A stretch of DNA of 64,000 nucleotides. It comes from Corynebacterium xerosis NBRC 16721 = ATCC 373. GTDB lineage: Bacteria; Actinomycetota; Actinomycetes; Mycobacteriales; Mycobacteriaceae. Positions 16,129 to 25,423 of this stretch are shown here, piece by piece (the first letter of the stretch is position 1; every line of letters begins with the position of its first letter). The notes beneath the pieces were generated by a model, which was not told the origin of the DNA, did not search any database, and saw only the letters and a list, made by a program, of their open reading frames with translations. Location of the stretch: contig NZ_BCRD01000001.1 of the NCBI RefSeq assembly GCF_001552415.1, positions 372,001 through 436,000 on the forward strand, written 5' to 3'. Made by a program: the position numbers and the translations under genes.

Positions 16129-18858
16129 CTACACCACCGTCGGATCGGTGATCTTGTATTTCTCGGCCGCCTTCTGCGCCACCGACACCGGCAGCTTGCC
16201 CTCGCGGGCCAGACCGGCCAGCGCGGCGACGACGATGGACTCGGCGTCGATGTTGAAGAAGCGGCGGGCGGCCTCGCGGGTGTCGGAGAAACCGAACCCG
16301 TCGCAGCCCAGCACCGTGTAGTCGCCCGGCACCCACTGGCGGATCTGCTCCGGGATGGCGCGCTGGAAGTCCGACACCGAAATGAACGGGCCGTCGGCAT
16401 CCTCCAGGACGCGCTGCACGAACGGGCGCTCGTGGAACTCGCCCGGGTTGTGCAGGACCTCGGTCTCGCGGGCCAGGCCGTCGCGGGCCAGCTCGTTCCA
16501 CGACGTCACCGAGTAGATCGACGCGGGGATGTCGTACTCCTCGGCCAGCATGTCCGCGGCCTTCAGCGCGGCCTGCATGCCGATGCCCGAGGCCAGGAGG
16601 TTGACGTGGTTTTCGCCCTTTTCCTCCTTGAACAGGTAGATGCCCTTGAGCAGCCCCTTGACGTCCAGGTCCTCGGCCGCCGCCGGCTGCGGGGTCGGCT
16701 CGTTGTAGATGGTCAGGTAGTACATGACGTCTTCGCCGCGGCCCTCGCCGTACATGCGGTCGATGCCCTCGCGGATGATGTACGCGGCCTCGTAGGCGAA
16801 CGCCGGGTCGTAAGCCACGACCGCCGGGTTCGTCGCCGCCAGCAGCGGGGAGTGGCCGTCCATGTGCTGCAGGCCCTCGCCGGTCAGGGTGGTGCGGCCG
16901 GCGGTGGCGCCGAGCAGGAAGCCGCGGCACTTCTGGTCGCCGGCCTGCCACATCTGGTCGCCGGTGCGCTGGAAACCGAACATCGAGTAGAAGATGTACA
17001 GCGGGATCATCGCCTCGCCGTGGGTGGCGTAGGACGAGCCGGCGGCGATGAAGGACGCCATCGAACCGGCCTCGGAGATGCCCTCGTGCAGGATCTGGCC
17101 CTGCTCGGACTCCTTGTACGACAGCATCAGGTCATGGTCGACCGGGGTGTACTGCTGGCCGTGCGGGTTGTAGATCTTCAGCGTCGGGAACCAGGAGTCC
17201 ATGCCGAAGGTGCGGGCCTCGTCCGGGATGATCGGCACGAACCGCTTGCCCAGTTCCTTGTCGCGCATGAGCTCCTTGAAGATGCGCACCACTGCCATGG
17301 TCGTGGCGACCTGCTGCTTGCCGGACCCCTTCAGGATCGACTTCAGCGCATCCATCTCCGGCACGACCAGCGGCTCGTAGGTTTCGCGGCGCTCGGGCAT
17401 GAAACCGCCCAGCTCCTTGCGGCGCTCCTTCAGATACTGCAGCTCCTCGGAGTCCTCGCCCGGGTGGTAGTACGGCGGCAGGTACGGGTCCTTCTCCAGG
17501 ACCTCGTCGGAGATCGGGATCTCCTGCTTGTCGCGGAAACGCTTCAGGTCGTCGAGCGTCAGCTTCTTCATCTGGTGCGTGGCGTTGCGGCCCTCGAAGT
17601 TGTGGCCCAGGCCGTAGCCCTTGATGGTGTGCGCCAGGATGACAGTCGGCTGGTCCTTGGTCTCCATCGCCTTGGCGTAGGCGGCGTAGATCTTGCGGTA
17701 GTCGTGGCCACCGCGCGACAGGCTCCAGATTTCCTCGTCGGTCATGTCCTCGACGAGCTTGGCGGTGCGCGGGTCGCGGCCGAAGAAGTGCTCGCGGACG
17801 AACGCGCCGTCGTTGGCCTTCAGCGTCTGGTAGTCGCCGTCGCGGAAGCCGTTCATCAGCTCCACCAGCGCACCCTCGGTGTCCTTCTCGAAAAGCTTGT
17901 CCCAGTCGCGGCCCCACACGACCTTGATGACGTTCCAGCCGGCGCCGCGGAAGAAGCTCTCCAGCTCCTGGATGATCTTGGTGTTGCCGCGCACCGGCCC
18001 GTCGAGGCGCTGCAGGTTGCAGTTGACCACGAAGGTGAGGTTGTCCAGGTTGTTGATCGCGGCGGTCTGGATCAGGCCGCGCGACTCCGGCTCATCCATC
18101 TCGCCGTCGCCGAGGAACGCCCACACGTGCTGCTGCGAGGTGTCCACCAGGCCGCGGTCGTGGAGGTAGCGGTTGAACCGCGCCTGGTAAATCGCGCCCA
18201 TCGGGCCCAGGCCCATGGACACGGTCGGGAACTCCCAGAAGTCCGGCATGCCGTGCGGGTGCGGGTAGGAGGGGATGCCGCCCTGCGGGCGCGAGACCTC
18301 CTGGCGGAAACCGTCGAGGTCATCCTCGTCCAGTCGCCCCTCGAGGAACGCGCGGGCGTACATGCCGGGAGAGGCATGGCCCTGGAAGAAGACATGGTCG
18401 CCGCCGCCGGGGTGGTCCTTGCCGCGGAAGAAGTGGTTGAAGCCCACCTCGTACAGCGGAGCCGACGACGCGTAGGTCGAAATGTGGCCGCCGACGCCGA
18501 TGCCGGGGCGCTGCGCGCGGTGGACCATGATCGCGGCGTTCCAGCGGATCCACTTGCGGTAGCGGCGCTCCACGGCCTCGTCGCCCGGGAACTCGGGCTC
18601 CATGGTCGTGGGGATGGTGTTGACGTAGTCCGTGGAGGTCAGCGGCGGCAGGGCCACGCGCTTGGCCGTGGCGCGCTCGAGCAGGCGGAGCATGAGGAAA
18701 CGCGCGCGGTCGGGCCCGGCTTCCTCCAGCAGGCCGTCGAGGGATTCGAGCCACTCGCGGGTCTCCTCGGGGTCGGAGTCCGTCAGATAGGACTCGACGC
18801 CGTCGCGGATCAGCGCGAAGTTCGAGTCGTCCACGTGTCGTTCCGCCGTGTCGGCCAT
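16129..18858 (-). CDS. aceE: Pyruvate dehydrogenase E1 component, homodimeric type
   Basis: A 909-residue thiamine diphosphate-dependent E1 that decarboxylates pyruvate and acetylates the lipoyl E2 of the pyruvate dehydrogenase complex. Characteristic segments are [35 protein letters not shown], the ThDP motif [12 protein letters not shown]...[19 protein letters not shown], and the C-terminal transketolase region. The start at 18858 is chosen for GGGAGGAA ten bases upstream and because the sequence then matches the usual family N-terminus ([19 protein letters not shown]). A TAG at 16129-16131 separates it in frame from the downstream phosphatase. Length fits actinobacterial AceE. Confidence 0.97.
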   Translation of the reverse strand: MADTAERHVDDSNFALIRDGVESYLTDSDPEETREWLESLDGLLEEAGPDRARFLMLRLLERATAKRVALPPLTSTDYVNTIPTTMEPEFPGDEAVERRYRKWIRWNAAIMVHRAQRPGIGVGGHISTYASSAPLYEVGFNHFFRGKDHPGGGDHVFFQGHASPGMYARAFLEGRLDEDDLDGFRQEVSRPQGGIPSYPHPHGMPDFWEFPTVSMGLGPMGAIYQARFNRYLHDRGLVDTSQQHVWAFLGDGEMDEPESRGLIQTAAINNLDNLTFVVNCNLQRLDGPVRGNTKIIQELESFFRGAGWNVIKVVWGRDWDKLFEKDTEGALVELMNGFRDGDYQTLKANDGAFVREHFFGRDPRTAKLVEDMTDEEIWSLSRGGHDYRKIYAAYAKAMETKDQPTVILAHTIKGYGLGHNFEGRNATHQMKKLTLDDLKRFRDKQEIPISDEVLEKDPYLPPYYHPGEDSEELQYLKERRKELGGFMPERRETYEPLVVPEMDALKSILKGSGKQQVATTMAVVRIFKELMRDKELGKRFVPIIPDEARTFGMDSWFPTLKIYNPHGQQYTPVDHDLMLSYKESEQGQILHEGISEAGSMASFIAAGSSYATHGEAMIPLYIFYSMFGFQRTGDQMWQAGDQKCRGFLLGATAGRTTLTGEGLQHMDGHSPLLAATNPAVVAYDPAFAYEAAYIIREGIDRMYGEGRGEDVMYYLTIYNEPTPQPAAAEDLDVKGLLKGIYLFKEEKGENHVNLLASGIGMQAALKAADMLAEEYDIPASIYSVTSWNELARDGLARETEVLHNPGEFHERPFVQRVLEDADGPFISVSDFQRAIPEQIRQWVPGDYTVLGCDGFGFSDTREAARRFFNIDAESIVVAALAGLAREGKLPVSVAQKAAEKYKITDPTVV

Positions 18859-19035
18859 TTGGTATTCCTCCCGGGTCATCTGGGCGGGTCGGCGCCCAGG
18901 GGTCGTGGGCGGGTCACTGCCCGAATTGTTTTCCACACCACTCTACTGCCGTTTCCACTCGGAGGGCAGGGCCGCTTGGTCGTCGATTTCACGTGCCCGC
19001 GTGGGCCCGTTGTCACGCTCGAAGGCCCCGATCCC

Positions 19036-19063
19036 TGTACAAGCCCACCCGGGGCGGTAAACT
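19036..19063 (+). promoter_or_regulatory. Candidate promoter of the DUF3052 gene
   Basis: TGTACA (19036-19041) and TAAACT (19058-19063) are 16 bp apart in the 273-bp divergent gap between aceE and the DUF3052 gene. The -35 match is poor, so this is tentative. Confidence 0.3.
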
Positions 19064-19131
19064 CCGCGGGGAAAGAACCGGTGGGCGATGACGGAGCCCC
19101 CGGCAATCACGAGATTTGGAGGACCGGAGAA

Positions 19132-19551
19132 GTGGGCGACGCCACTGGCGCTGTGCAGGATTACGCGGATTCGCTGGGCATTGAAAAGGGCCGGCGGGTT
19201 CAGGAGGTCGGCTGGGACGACGACTGCGACACCGCCATCAGCGAGTCCGTCGAGGAGTTCCTCGGCGAAGATCTGCTGGACGAGGACACCGACGAGGTCG
19301 TCGACGTCGTGCTGCTGTGGTGGCGCGACGGTGACGGGGATCTGGTCGACGGACTCGTCGACGCCGCCCGGCCGATGACGGACAACGGCCGCATCTGGCT
19401 GATCACCCCGGGCGCCGGCCGCCCGCGGTTCGTGGATCCGGGCCTCATCGACGAGTCGGCGCAGCTGGCCGGTCTGACCGGTACCTCGGCGATCCGCCTG
19501 GGCGAGTGGCAGGGCAACTGCCTGGTGCAGCGGGGCGTCAAGCGCCAGTAA
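19132..19551 (+). CDS. DUF3052 domain protein
   Basis: A 139-residue acidic protein of the actinobacterial DUF3052 family (DYADSLGIEKGRRVQEVGWD, DVVLLWWRDGDGDLVDGLVD, NGRIWLITPGAGRPRFVDPG, LGEWQGNCLVQRG). Function is not established. It is divergent from aceE, as its counterpart is in mycobacteria. GTG 19132 follows GGAGG at 19119 and GGAGA nearer the start; GTG 19081 is an alternative that would add 17 residues. Confidence 0.85.
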   Translation: MGDATGAVQDYADSLGIEKGRRVQEVGWDDDCDTAISESVEEFLGEDLLDEDTDEVVDVVLLWWRDGDGDLVDGLVDAARPMTDNGRIWLITPGAGRPRFVDPGLIDESAQLAGLTGTSAIRLGEWQGNCLVQRGVKRQ

Positions 19552-19649
19552 CGCGGCCACCTCGGGACGATCTGCGGCGCGACGGGCCGAAGAATGACCG
19601 TCTCAACGGGTGTGTTACCGTTTTTCGCGACGTCGCGCGTGCGACTTCC

Positions 19650-19721
19650 GCGGCGATAGCTCAGTGGTAGAGCTCTGGTTTTACACACCAGCGGTCGGGG
19701 GTTCGAAACCCTCTCGCCGCA
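19650..19721 (+). tRNA. tRNA-Val (UAC)
   Basis: Acceptor GCGGCGA pairs with TCGCCGC. The anticodon stem is CTGGT/ACCAG with loop TTTACAC, giving anticodon UAC. The T arm is GGGGG/CCCTC with loop TTCGAAA, and the discriminator is A. CCA is not encoded. Confidence 0.95.
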
Positions 19722-19749
19722 CGTGATTTCCTGCCGATTGTTGCAGGTC

Positions 19750-19782
19750 AGCCCCGTTCCGGTCCGTCACCGGGACGGGGCT
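19750..19782 (+). terminator. Terminator downstream of tRNA-Val
   Basis: A 13-bp stem (AGCCCCGTTCCGG with CCGGGACGGGGCT, one G-U pair) with a 7-nt loop is followed by TTCGT. It lies 29 bp after the tRNA. Confidence 0.75.
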
Positions 19783-19872
19783 TTCGTGGCCCACGGGGGC
19801 CCCGGGTTTGACCCAAATTGACCCAAACGCTGGTCAGCGCCCGAATGTGGCCCGCCACGTCAAGGAGAAGCG

Positions 19873-20805
19873 ATGACGCCCACCCGCACCCGACGCCTTC
19901 TGGGCCGGGCCGCCGCAATCGCGGCGGGATGCGCGGCCGACCGAGTGTTCGGCGACCCGGCGCGGCACCATCCGGTGGCGTGGTTCGGCACGGCCGCCGA
20001 TCGGCTGGAGAAGCGGATCTGGGCCGACTCGAAGCCGCGGGGAGTGGTCTACGCCGCGGTGCTCGTCGGCGGGCCCACGGCGATCGCCGCTCTGGCCGCC
20101 CGACGGTTCCCGAACGCCGCGCTGGCCGCGGTGACGTGGGCGTCGCTCGGCGGCACGACGCTGGCCCGCACCGGCGAGCGCATGGCCGACCGCCTGGAAG
20201 CCGAGGACCTCGCCGCTGCCCGCGAGCTGGTGCCGTGGCTGTGCTCGCGCGACCCGTCGAAGCTCGACCTCGACGGCGTGGCGCGGGCGACGGTGGAGTC
20301 CCTGTCGGAGAACACCTCCGACGCGGTGTCCGGCACCCTGCTGTGGGGTGCGGCGCTCGGCGCGCCCGGCGTGGTCCTGCACCGCTGCGGCAACACCCTC
20401 GACGCGATGGTCGGGTACCGCACGCCGAAGTGGGGCAACTTCGGGTGGGCGTCGGCGAAGTTCGACGACGCGATCAACTGGGCGCCCGCCCGCCTGACGG
20501 GCATCGCCACGGTCATCGCCGGACCCGATCGCGCCGGAGCCTGGCGCGCGTGGCGCGACGACGCCCCCGCCCATCCCAGCCCGAACGCCGGCATCCCGGA
20601 GTCCACGGCCGCCGGGGCCCTGGGGGTGCGCCTCGGCGGCGCCACCGCATACGACGGGGGAGTCGAGCACCGCGCGACGCTGGGCACCGGGCATGCGCCG
20701 GCGGTCGCCGACGTGCGCCGGGCGGTGCGCCTGACGCGGCGCGTTCAGGACATCACCGCGGCGCTGTGCCTCGGTGGCCTGTTGCTCGCCGCCGCGACCC
20801 GCTGA
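19873..20805 (+). CDS. cobD: Adenosylcobinamide-phosphate synthase (CobD/CbiB)
   Basis: This 310-residue polytopic membrane protein joins aminopropanol phosphate to adenosylcobyric acid in cobalamin synthesis. Landmarks are DRVFGDPARHHPVAWFG, ATVESLSENTSDAVSGTLLW, the core RCGNTLDAMVGYRTPKWGNFGWASAKFDD, and APAHPSPNAGIPESTAAGALG. AAGGAG lies six bases before the ATG. Position between the aceE/DUF3052 region and SURF1 matches mycobacteria. No other corrin-ring genes are in the window except the CobC-like aminotransferase 4 kb away. Confidence 0.92.
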   Translation: MTPTRTRRLLGRAAAIAAGCAADRVFGDPARHHPVAWFGTAADRLEKRIWADSKPRGVVYAAVLVGGPTAIAALAARRFPNAALAAVTWASLGGTTLARTGERMADRLEAEDLAAARELVPWLCSRDPSKLDLDGVARATVESLSENTSDAVSGTLLWGAALGAPGVVLHRCGNTLDAMVGYRTPKWGNFGWASAKFDDAINWAPARLTGIATVIAGPDRAGAWRAWRDDAPAHPSPNAGIPESTAAGALGVRLGGATAYDGGVEHRATLGTGHAPAVADVRRAVRLTRRVQDITAALCLGGLLLAAATR

Positions 20806-20830
20806 TTCGGCCGGCCGGCCCGGAACGTCC

Positions 20831-21892
20831 CTAGAACCTCTCGCCGTCGAGGCCATGGCCCCGGCGGCGGCGTCCCTTGTGCCCGGAGTCGCCGTAGCGG
20901 GCGGCCATGCGCCGAGCACGCTCCTCGGCGGGATCCACCGGCGCTCGGCCCTCCGGCGCGGCGTCGGCCTGCGCGGCATCGCCCGACGGGGCGGCGGGCT
21001 CAGGCGCCGCGGCGTCACGGTCACCCTCGTGCTTGACGACGCCCACCGTCCCGCCCAGCGGCGCCCCCGTGGCGGCCGCGGGCACGGCGGACGATGCGGC
21101 CGCGGAACCGTCGTCAAGCGACGTCCGCAGGGCGGCCTCCTGTTCCTCCCGGTCCCGGCGGCGCTCCCGGGCCTCCGCGTAAATGAACCAGATCAGCGCG
21201 CCCGGGGCCATGAGGCCGAAGAAGATCCACTGGATGCCGTAGGCCAGATACGGGCCGGTCTCCAGCGTCGGCAACGGGATCGACCGCAGGCCGCCGGGCT
21301 GGTCCTCGGCGAGCTGGACGTAATCGGCGTGGAGATCCAGGCCCATGACGTCGCCGACCTGGTCGGTGTTGAGGCCGTAGACCTGAGTCGGCTCGCCCGG
21401 GCCACCCTCCAGCGGCGGGCGCTCCGGGAGCATCTCGCCGCGTCGGGCGTAGCCGAGCAGCTCGACCTCGCCGGACGGGGCCTTGTCCATGTCGGGGATG
21501 CCGCCGTCGGACGGGGTCTCGAAACCGCGGTTGACCAGGTACAGCGTCCCGTCGTCGGCGCGGAAGGCGGTCAGCGCATGCGTCGCCGGGGTGCCGTCGA
21601 CCGGGCGGTTGCGCAGCAGGACGTCCGAATCCGGCAGATACTCGCCGTTGAGCGTCACCCGCCGCCATTCGGTGCCCTCCGCGAGCTCGCCGCTGTCCGG
21701 GAACAGCTCGGAGGCGTCCACGGGGTCGACCTCGAAGGCGTGGCGAAGCTGATCGTTGCGCTCCTGCGTCGCCTCGTTCTTCCCGAGCTGCCACGGTGCG
21801 AGCACGGTGAACGCGAGATAGGCGAACGCGACGCAGACCACGGCCGTGAGCACCCAGCCCGGGGTCAGGAACTGGCGGATTCGGGATTTCAC
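20831..21892 (-). CDS. SURF1 family protein (cytochrome oxidase assembly)
   Basis: The 353-residue protein has an N-terminal transmembrane helix (GWVLTAVVCVAFAYLAFTVL), a periplasmic SURF1 domain (WRRVTLNGEYLPDSDVLLRN, TLYLVNRGFE) and a second helix (AYGIQWIFFGLMAPGALIWF). It is likely needed for assembly of the aa3-type cytochrome oxidase. The C-terminal ~110 residues are an unusual cytosolic Ala/Pro/charged tail holding two exact copies of the dispersed motif in opposite orientations (21031 and 21109), translated VVKHE and SLDDG. Three in-frame GTG codons (21910, 21901, 21892) compete as starts; 21892 has AAGGTGG upstream. Confidence 0.85.
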   Translation of the reverse strand: MKSRIRQFLTPGWVLTAVVCVAFAYLAFTVLAPWQLGKNEATQERNDQLRHAFEVDPVDASELFPDSGELAEGTEWRRVTLNGEYLPDSDVLLRNRPVDGTPATHALTAFRADDGTLYLVNRGFETPSDGGIPDMDKAPSGEVELLGYARRGEMLPERPPLEGGPGEPTQVYGLNTDQVGDVMGLDLHADYVQLAEDQPGGLRSIPLPTLETGPYLAYGIQWIFFGLMAPGALIWFIYAEARERRRDREEQEAALRTSLDDGSAAASSAVPAAATGAPLGGTVGVVKHEGDRDAAAPEPAAPSGDAAQADAAPEGRAPVDPAEERARRMAARYGDSGHKGRRRRGHGLDGERF

Positions 21893-22083
21893 GCCGCCCA
21901 CCTTACTCACCCGCCCGGATCGCCCCGGATACGGCAGGGGGGATCGGGGCGCGGCGCTGCGTGACGTTGATCATCGGCGAACACGTTCGGGCACGGCGGT
22001 GGAGTAGAATTCGCCGTTAGCCCGTCGTTCGTGTGGGGTCCGCCGTCATCGCCCCCGCACGCCCCACCCGCCGGAAGGTGCCC

Positions 22084-22677
22084 GTGTTCACAGCCGCAAA
22101 GACGTCATCGCGTTCGCGTTATGGCACGGTTTTCCGTCAGTTCATCAAGTTCGGCCTGGTCGGCGGCACCGGCGTGCTGGTGAACACCGCGGTGGCCATC
22201 GCCGCCCGCAAGGCCGGCCTGGAATGGGGCGTCAACGAGCACGACGTGTTCGCGAACCTGCTGGGCACGCGCTGGAACATCCGCTGGTCGCACGTCTACG
22301 CCACGCTGGCGTTCTTCATCGCCAACATCTGGAACTTCCAGCTCAACCGCTCGTGGACGTTCCGGGTGGACGACCGCCCCAACTGGTTCCGCCAGTTCGG
22401 GCCGTTCCTGCTGGCCGGGCTGTCGGGCCTCGTCGTCAGCCTGATCACCATCACCGTGCTGACCAACCCCACGTCGCCGCTGGCCCTGCCGGAGCACATC
22501 TTCGACGACTCCAGCGGCCTGCGCACCCGCTTCTACTGGGCGAACCTCATCGGCGTGCTGCTGGGCACGCCGGCGAACTTCGTGATCAACAAGATCTGGA
22601 CGTTCCGCGTCCGCACCCTGACGGGCAAGGATCCGCGCCCCAAGGACCGCGAGCGCATCGAGTTGAAGGAACTGTAG
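22084..22677 (+). CDS. GtrA family membrane protein
   Basis: A 197-residue protein with four hydrophobic helices and GtrA features: RQFIKFGLVGGTGVLVNTAVAI at the N-terminus, FFIANIWNFQLNRSWTFR, and a closing FVINKIWTFRVR. GtrA-like proteins help flip or supply lipid-linked sugars for cell-envelope polysaccharide (arabinogalactan or glycosylation) synthesis. GTG 22084 is chosen for GGAAGG seven bases upstream over GTG 22033. A motif copy begins two bases after the stop codon (22679). Confidence 0.85.
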   Translation: MFTAAKTSSRSRYGTVFRQFIKFGLVGGTGVLVNTAVAIAARKAGLEWGVNEHDVFANLLGTRWNIRWSHVYATLAFFIANIWNFQLNRSWTFRVDDRPNWFRQFGPFLLAGLSGLVVSLITITVLTNPTSPLALPEHIFDDSSGLRTRFYWANLIGVLLGTPANFVINKIWTFRVRTLTGKDPRPKDRERIELKEL

Positions 22678-22678
22678 G

Positions 22679-22689
22679 GCTTTACGACG
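22679..22689 (-). repeat. Dispersed motif (GCTTTACGACG on +) after the GtrA gene
   Basis: An exact copy starts two bases beyond the GtrA stop codon, in the short convergent gap before the phosphatase gene. Confidence 0.8.
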
Positions 22690-22717
22690 CCGCCGGCCGG
22701 ATCTGTGCGCCGGTGGA

Positions 22718-23221
22718 TCAGCGCGTCGACGAGTCCTCGAGGAAGTCGCGCACCGCGGCGATGAGCCCCGGAGTGGCGGCCTCGATCTCGCGGCGGGTGC
22801 GGGTGAAGCCGGACGCGTCGCCGTAATACGGGTCGGCGACGTCGGCGTCGGAGGGGGAGTCCGGGTCGAAGGAGCGCATCAGGCGGATCTTCTCCGCCGG
22901 GATGCCGCGCGCGATCAGCTGCGAGACGTGGCCGTTGTCCATGGCGATGTACAGCGTGGCGTCGACGTGCTCGGCGCCGAGCTGCGCGGCGACGTGGGTG
23001 GAGTCGCGGCCGCTGCCCTCCAATTCGGCGCGGGCGCGGGAGTCCGCCGGCTGCCCGACGTGCCAGGCGCCGATGCCGCAGGAGGCGAGGAGGACGTCCT
23101 CGGTCAGCCCCGCGTCCTCGACGGCTTCGCGGACGATGATCTCCGCCATCGGGGAGCGGCAGATGTTGCCGCTGCACACGAAGACGAGGTACACGGATTC
23201 GGTGCGGCCAGGGGCGGACAT
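22718..23221 (-). CDS. ptpA: Low-molecular-weight protein tyrosine phosphatase
   Basis: The 167-residue LMW-PTP has the active-site loop CSGNICRSPMAE (Cys ~16, Arg ~22) and the general-acid loop DPYYGD. It dephosphorylates phosphotyrosine proteins; mycobacterial PtpA occupies the same genomic position. The HAD-family gene upstream on the same strand corresponds in position to ptkA. The ATG at 23221 follows GGAGAACCC. The 240-bp gap to the HAD gene suggests a separate promoter or a long leader. Confidence 0.9.
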   Translation of the reverse strand: MSAPGRTESVYLVFVCSGNICRSPMAEIIVREAVEDAGLTEDVLLASCGIGAWHVGQPADSRARAELEGSGRDSTHVAAQLGAEHVDATLYIAMDNGHVSQLIARGIPAEKIRLMRSFDPDSPSDADVADPYYGDASGFTRTRREIEAATPGLIAAVRDFLEDSSTR

Positions 23222-23463
23222 GGGTTCTCCTCGGTGAAGGGTCCGGGTGAAGGAGTCGGGCGAAGGAGCCGACCGCGGTCGGCCGGCGAAAAGCGGGCGG
23301 CCCGCGTGTGCGCCGGCCCCGATCGGGGACCGCCGCGCGCGGGGCGTTTTTTCCGAATGACAAGGTATAACGCCCGCGTCGCCGGAGCCAATTTCCCGCT
23401 CGGAGGTGCCGCGGCCGCCGGGGCGCTGGGCCGGAGCCGATCGCGTGTGGCGGAATGTGGGCG

Positions 23464-24144
23464 TCAGATCCCCAGCAACTCCCGCGCCATCCGGTCGAGC
23501 TCTTCGGGGGAGCGGCAGACGGCGTCGGCCAGCTCGCGTTCGGAATCCGGCCCGTAGCCCCAGCCGACGAGGATGCACGGCACGCCGAACTTCTTCGCGC
23601 CCTCGAGATCGTGGATGCGGTCGCCGATCATGACCACCCCGTCGGCGCGCGCGGCCCCGTCGGCATCGGCGGGCAGGCCCAGCGTGCGCAGGGTGTACTC
23701 GATGACGTCGTCCTTCTGGTGCCGGTGCCCGCCGTCGTCGGCGGCGCCGATGAAGTCGAACCGGTCGAGGATCCCGAACTCCGCCAGCACCTTGCGCGCG
23801 AAGTGCCCGCCCTTCGACGTGGCCGTCGCCAAGCGGATGCCATCGGCGCGCCAACCGTCGAGGAGCTCCGGCCAACCGGGGAACATTGCGGTGTCGGCCC
23901 AGCCGCCGCCGGATTGCCGGGCACGGTAGACCCGCATCGCCTCGTCGAGGCTTTCGCCCCTCAACCCGATGCCCTCCATCGAGTCGCGCATCGGTGGGCC
24001 GGCCAGCGACGCCAGGAAGGCGGCGTCGGGAAGCGGATGTTCCACCGCGTCCATGGCGGCGCGGAAACTGGCCTGGATGCCGGCGAGGGAATCGCTGATG
24101 GTGCCGTCGACGTCGATGAGCAGGGTGGGGGCGGTGAGGGCCAT
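23464..24144 (-). CDS. HAD-superfamily hydrolase (PtkA/phosphoglycolate phosphatase-like)
   Basis: The 226-residue HAD protein has motif I DVDGTISDS, motif II in LATATSKGG, Lys near KVLAEFGI, and motif III/IV GDRIHDLEGAKKFG. Sequence alone suggests a phosphoglycolate-phosphatase-type enzyme. By position beside ptpA it is the counterpart of mycobacterial PtkA, an HAD protein reported as the tyrosine kinase acting on PtpA, so either role is possible. CATACT lies six bases before the ATG, consistent with a leaderless transcript. It is divergent from the aminotransferase gene. Confidence 0.85.
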   Translation of the reverse strand: MALTAPTLLIDVDGTISDSLAGIQASFRAAMDAVEHPLPDAAFLASLAGPPMRDSMEGIGLRGESLDEAMRVYRARQSGGGWADTAMFPGWPELLDGWRADGIRLATATSKGGHFARKVLAEFGILDRFDFIGAADDGGHRHQKDDVIEYTLRTLGLPADADGAARADGVVMIGDRIHDLEGAKKFGVPCILVGWGYGPDSERELADAVCRSPEELDRMARELLGI

Positions 24145-24207
24145 GCACCCAGTATGGCCGGGGCGGGCGGTGATCCGCGATCCGGGTGATGTGGCAATCT
24201 GAAGGGC

Positions 24208-25344
24208 ATGGAAATGGGGGACGGCGGCGCATCCGGCACGGCGGCGGCCGCAGGCGCGCAACACAAGGCGGACGCGGACGGGTTCGCCGGGGATCTGGGC
24301 TACCACGGCGATGTCGCGGCGCGCGGGGCCCTGGTGGATTTCGCGGTCAACGTGCGCGGGACCACGCCGCGATGGCTTCTCGACGGCCTCGGCGGGCACT
24401 TGAACGAGCTGTCGGCGTATCCCGACCCGATGCTCGACAGGCGGGTGCGCAAGCTCATCGCGGCTCGTCACGGGCGCACCGCGGACGAGGTGCTGTTGCT
24501 GGCCGGCGTGGCCGAGGGGTTCGCGTTGCTGCCGAACATCTGCCGGCGGACCGCGGTCATCCACCCGCAGTTCACCGAGCCGGAGGCCGCCATGCGCGCC
24601 GCCGGGGTCGACGTCGACCGCGTGATCCTGCGGCGGCCCTGGGATCTGCGGCAGGCGCTCGGCGGGGGCGGCGGTGCGGGAGTGCCCGCCGACGCCGATG
24701 TGGTGGTGGTCGGCAATCCGACGAACCCGACGTCGGTGCTGCATGCGCGCGAGGAGATTCTCGCGTTGCGCGGGCCGGGCCGGATCGTGGTGGTCGACGA
24801 GGCGTTCATGGACGTCGTCCCCGCCGACGAATATGCCGGCGCGGAGGTCGCGTCGGTGCGTGATCCGGGCGTGCTGGTGTTCCGCAGCCTGACCAAGACG
24901 TGGGCGCTGGCGGGGCTGCGGTGCGGTTACGCGCTGGGGGCGCCGGAGGTGCTGGCGAAGCTCGCCGCGCGCCGCCCGGCGTGGCCGGTGGGGACCCTGC
25001 AGCTGCACGCGATGCGGCTGGTCGCCGAACACGGCATGGGCCGGCCTCTGGAACTGGAGCGCGCCGACGTCGTTCGCGAACGTACGGCGATGGTCGGGGC
25101 CCTGCTCGACGCGGGGTGGGACGTCGAACCGGCGGCCGGCCCGTTCGTCCTTGCCCGGCCGCCCGTGGAGGACCCGGAGGCCGCGCGCCTGACGTTGGCC
25201 AACCGCGGCGTGGCCGTCCGACGCTGCGACACCTTCCCCGGTCTCGGCCCGTCGTGGTGGCGGCTGGCGGTGCGCGGCGCGGCGGACGTCGGCACACTGG
25301 TGGGGGAGGTCGCCCGCATCGCCGTGGTGCAGAGTGAACGGTGA
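24208..25344 (+). CDS. cobC: PLP-dependent aminotransferase, CobC-like (Rv2231c family)
   Basis: A 378-residue fold-type I PLP enzyme related to threonine-phosphate decarboxylase/histidinol-phosphate aminotransferase. It shows VVVVGNPTNPTSVLHAREE, VVDEAFMDV with the PLP-binding Asp, and SLTKTWALAGLRCGYALG with the Schiff-base lysine. In cobalamin synthesis CobC/CobD-type enzymes supply aminopropanol phosphate, which would fit the cobD gene 4 kb away; amino acid aminotransfer is the alternative. It heads a four-gene operon (next start 80 bp on, then ATGA overlaps). Confidence 0.82.
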   Translation: MEMGDGGASGTAAAAGAQHKADADGFAGDLGYHGDVAARGALVDFAVNVRGTTPRWLLDGLGGHLNELSAYPDPMLDRRVRKLIAARHGRTADEVLLLAGVAEGFALLPNICRRTAVIHPQFTEPEAAMRAAGVDVDRVILRRPWDLRQALGGGGGAGVPADADVVVVGNPTNPTSVLHAREEILALRGPGRIVVVDEAFMDVVPADEYAGAEVASVRDPGVLVFRSLTKTWALAGLRCGYALGAPEVLAKLAARRPAWPVGTLQLHAMRLVAEHGMGRPLELERADVVRERTAMVGALLDAGWDVEPAAGPFVLARPPVEDPEAARLTLANRGVAVRRCDTFPGLGPSWWRLAVRGAADVGTLVGEVARIAVVQSER

Positions 25345-25423
25345 GCATCCCGGCCGCAGCGCCGCGACCGCTGTGCCGCAACTGAATAGCCGCCGCCCGA
25401 AATCCACCCGAGAGGATCCCCAG

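Noticed and set aside
15589..19551. A plus-strand open frame of about 1,300 codons opposite the phosphatase and aceE
   Set aside because: It is the antisense shadow of aceE in high-GC DNA: it has no family motifs, a Val/Leu/His/Arg-rich composition, and aceE is unambiguous on the other strand.
10335..23834. CGTCGCCAAGC at 10335, 15198 and 23824 as further motif copies
   Set aside because: These GC-richer one-mismatch forms lie in coding sequence (e.g. the V-A-K context of the symporter) and are expected from codon usage, so I did not count them.
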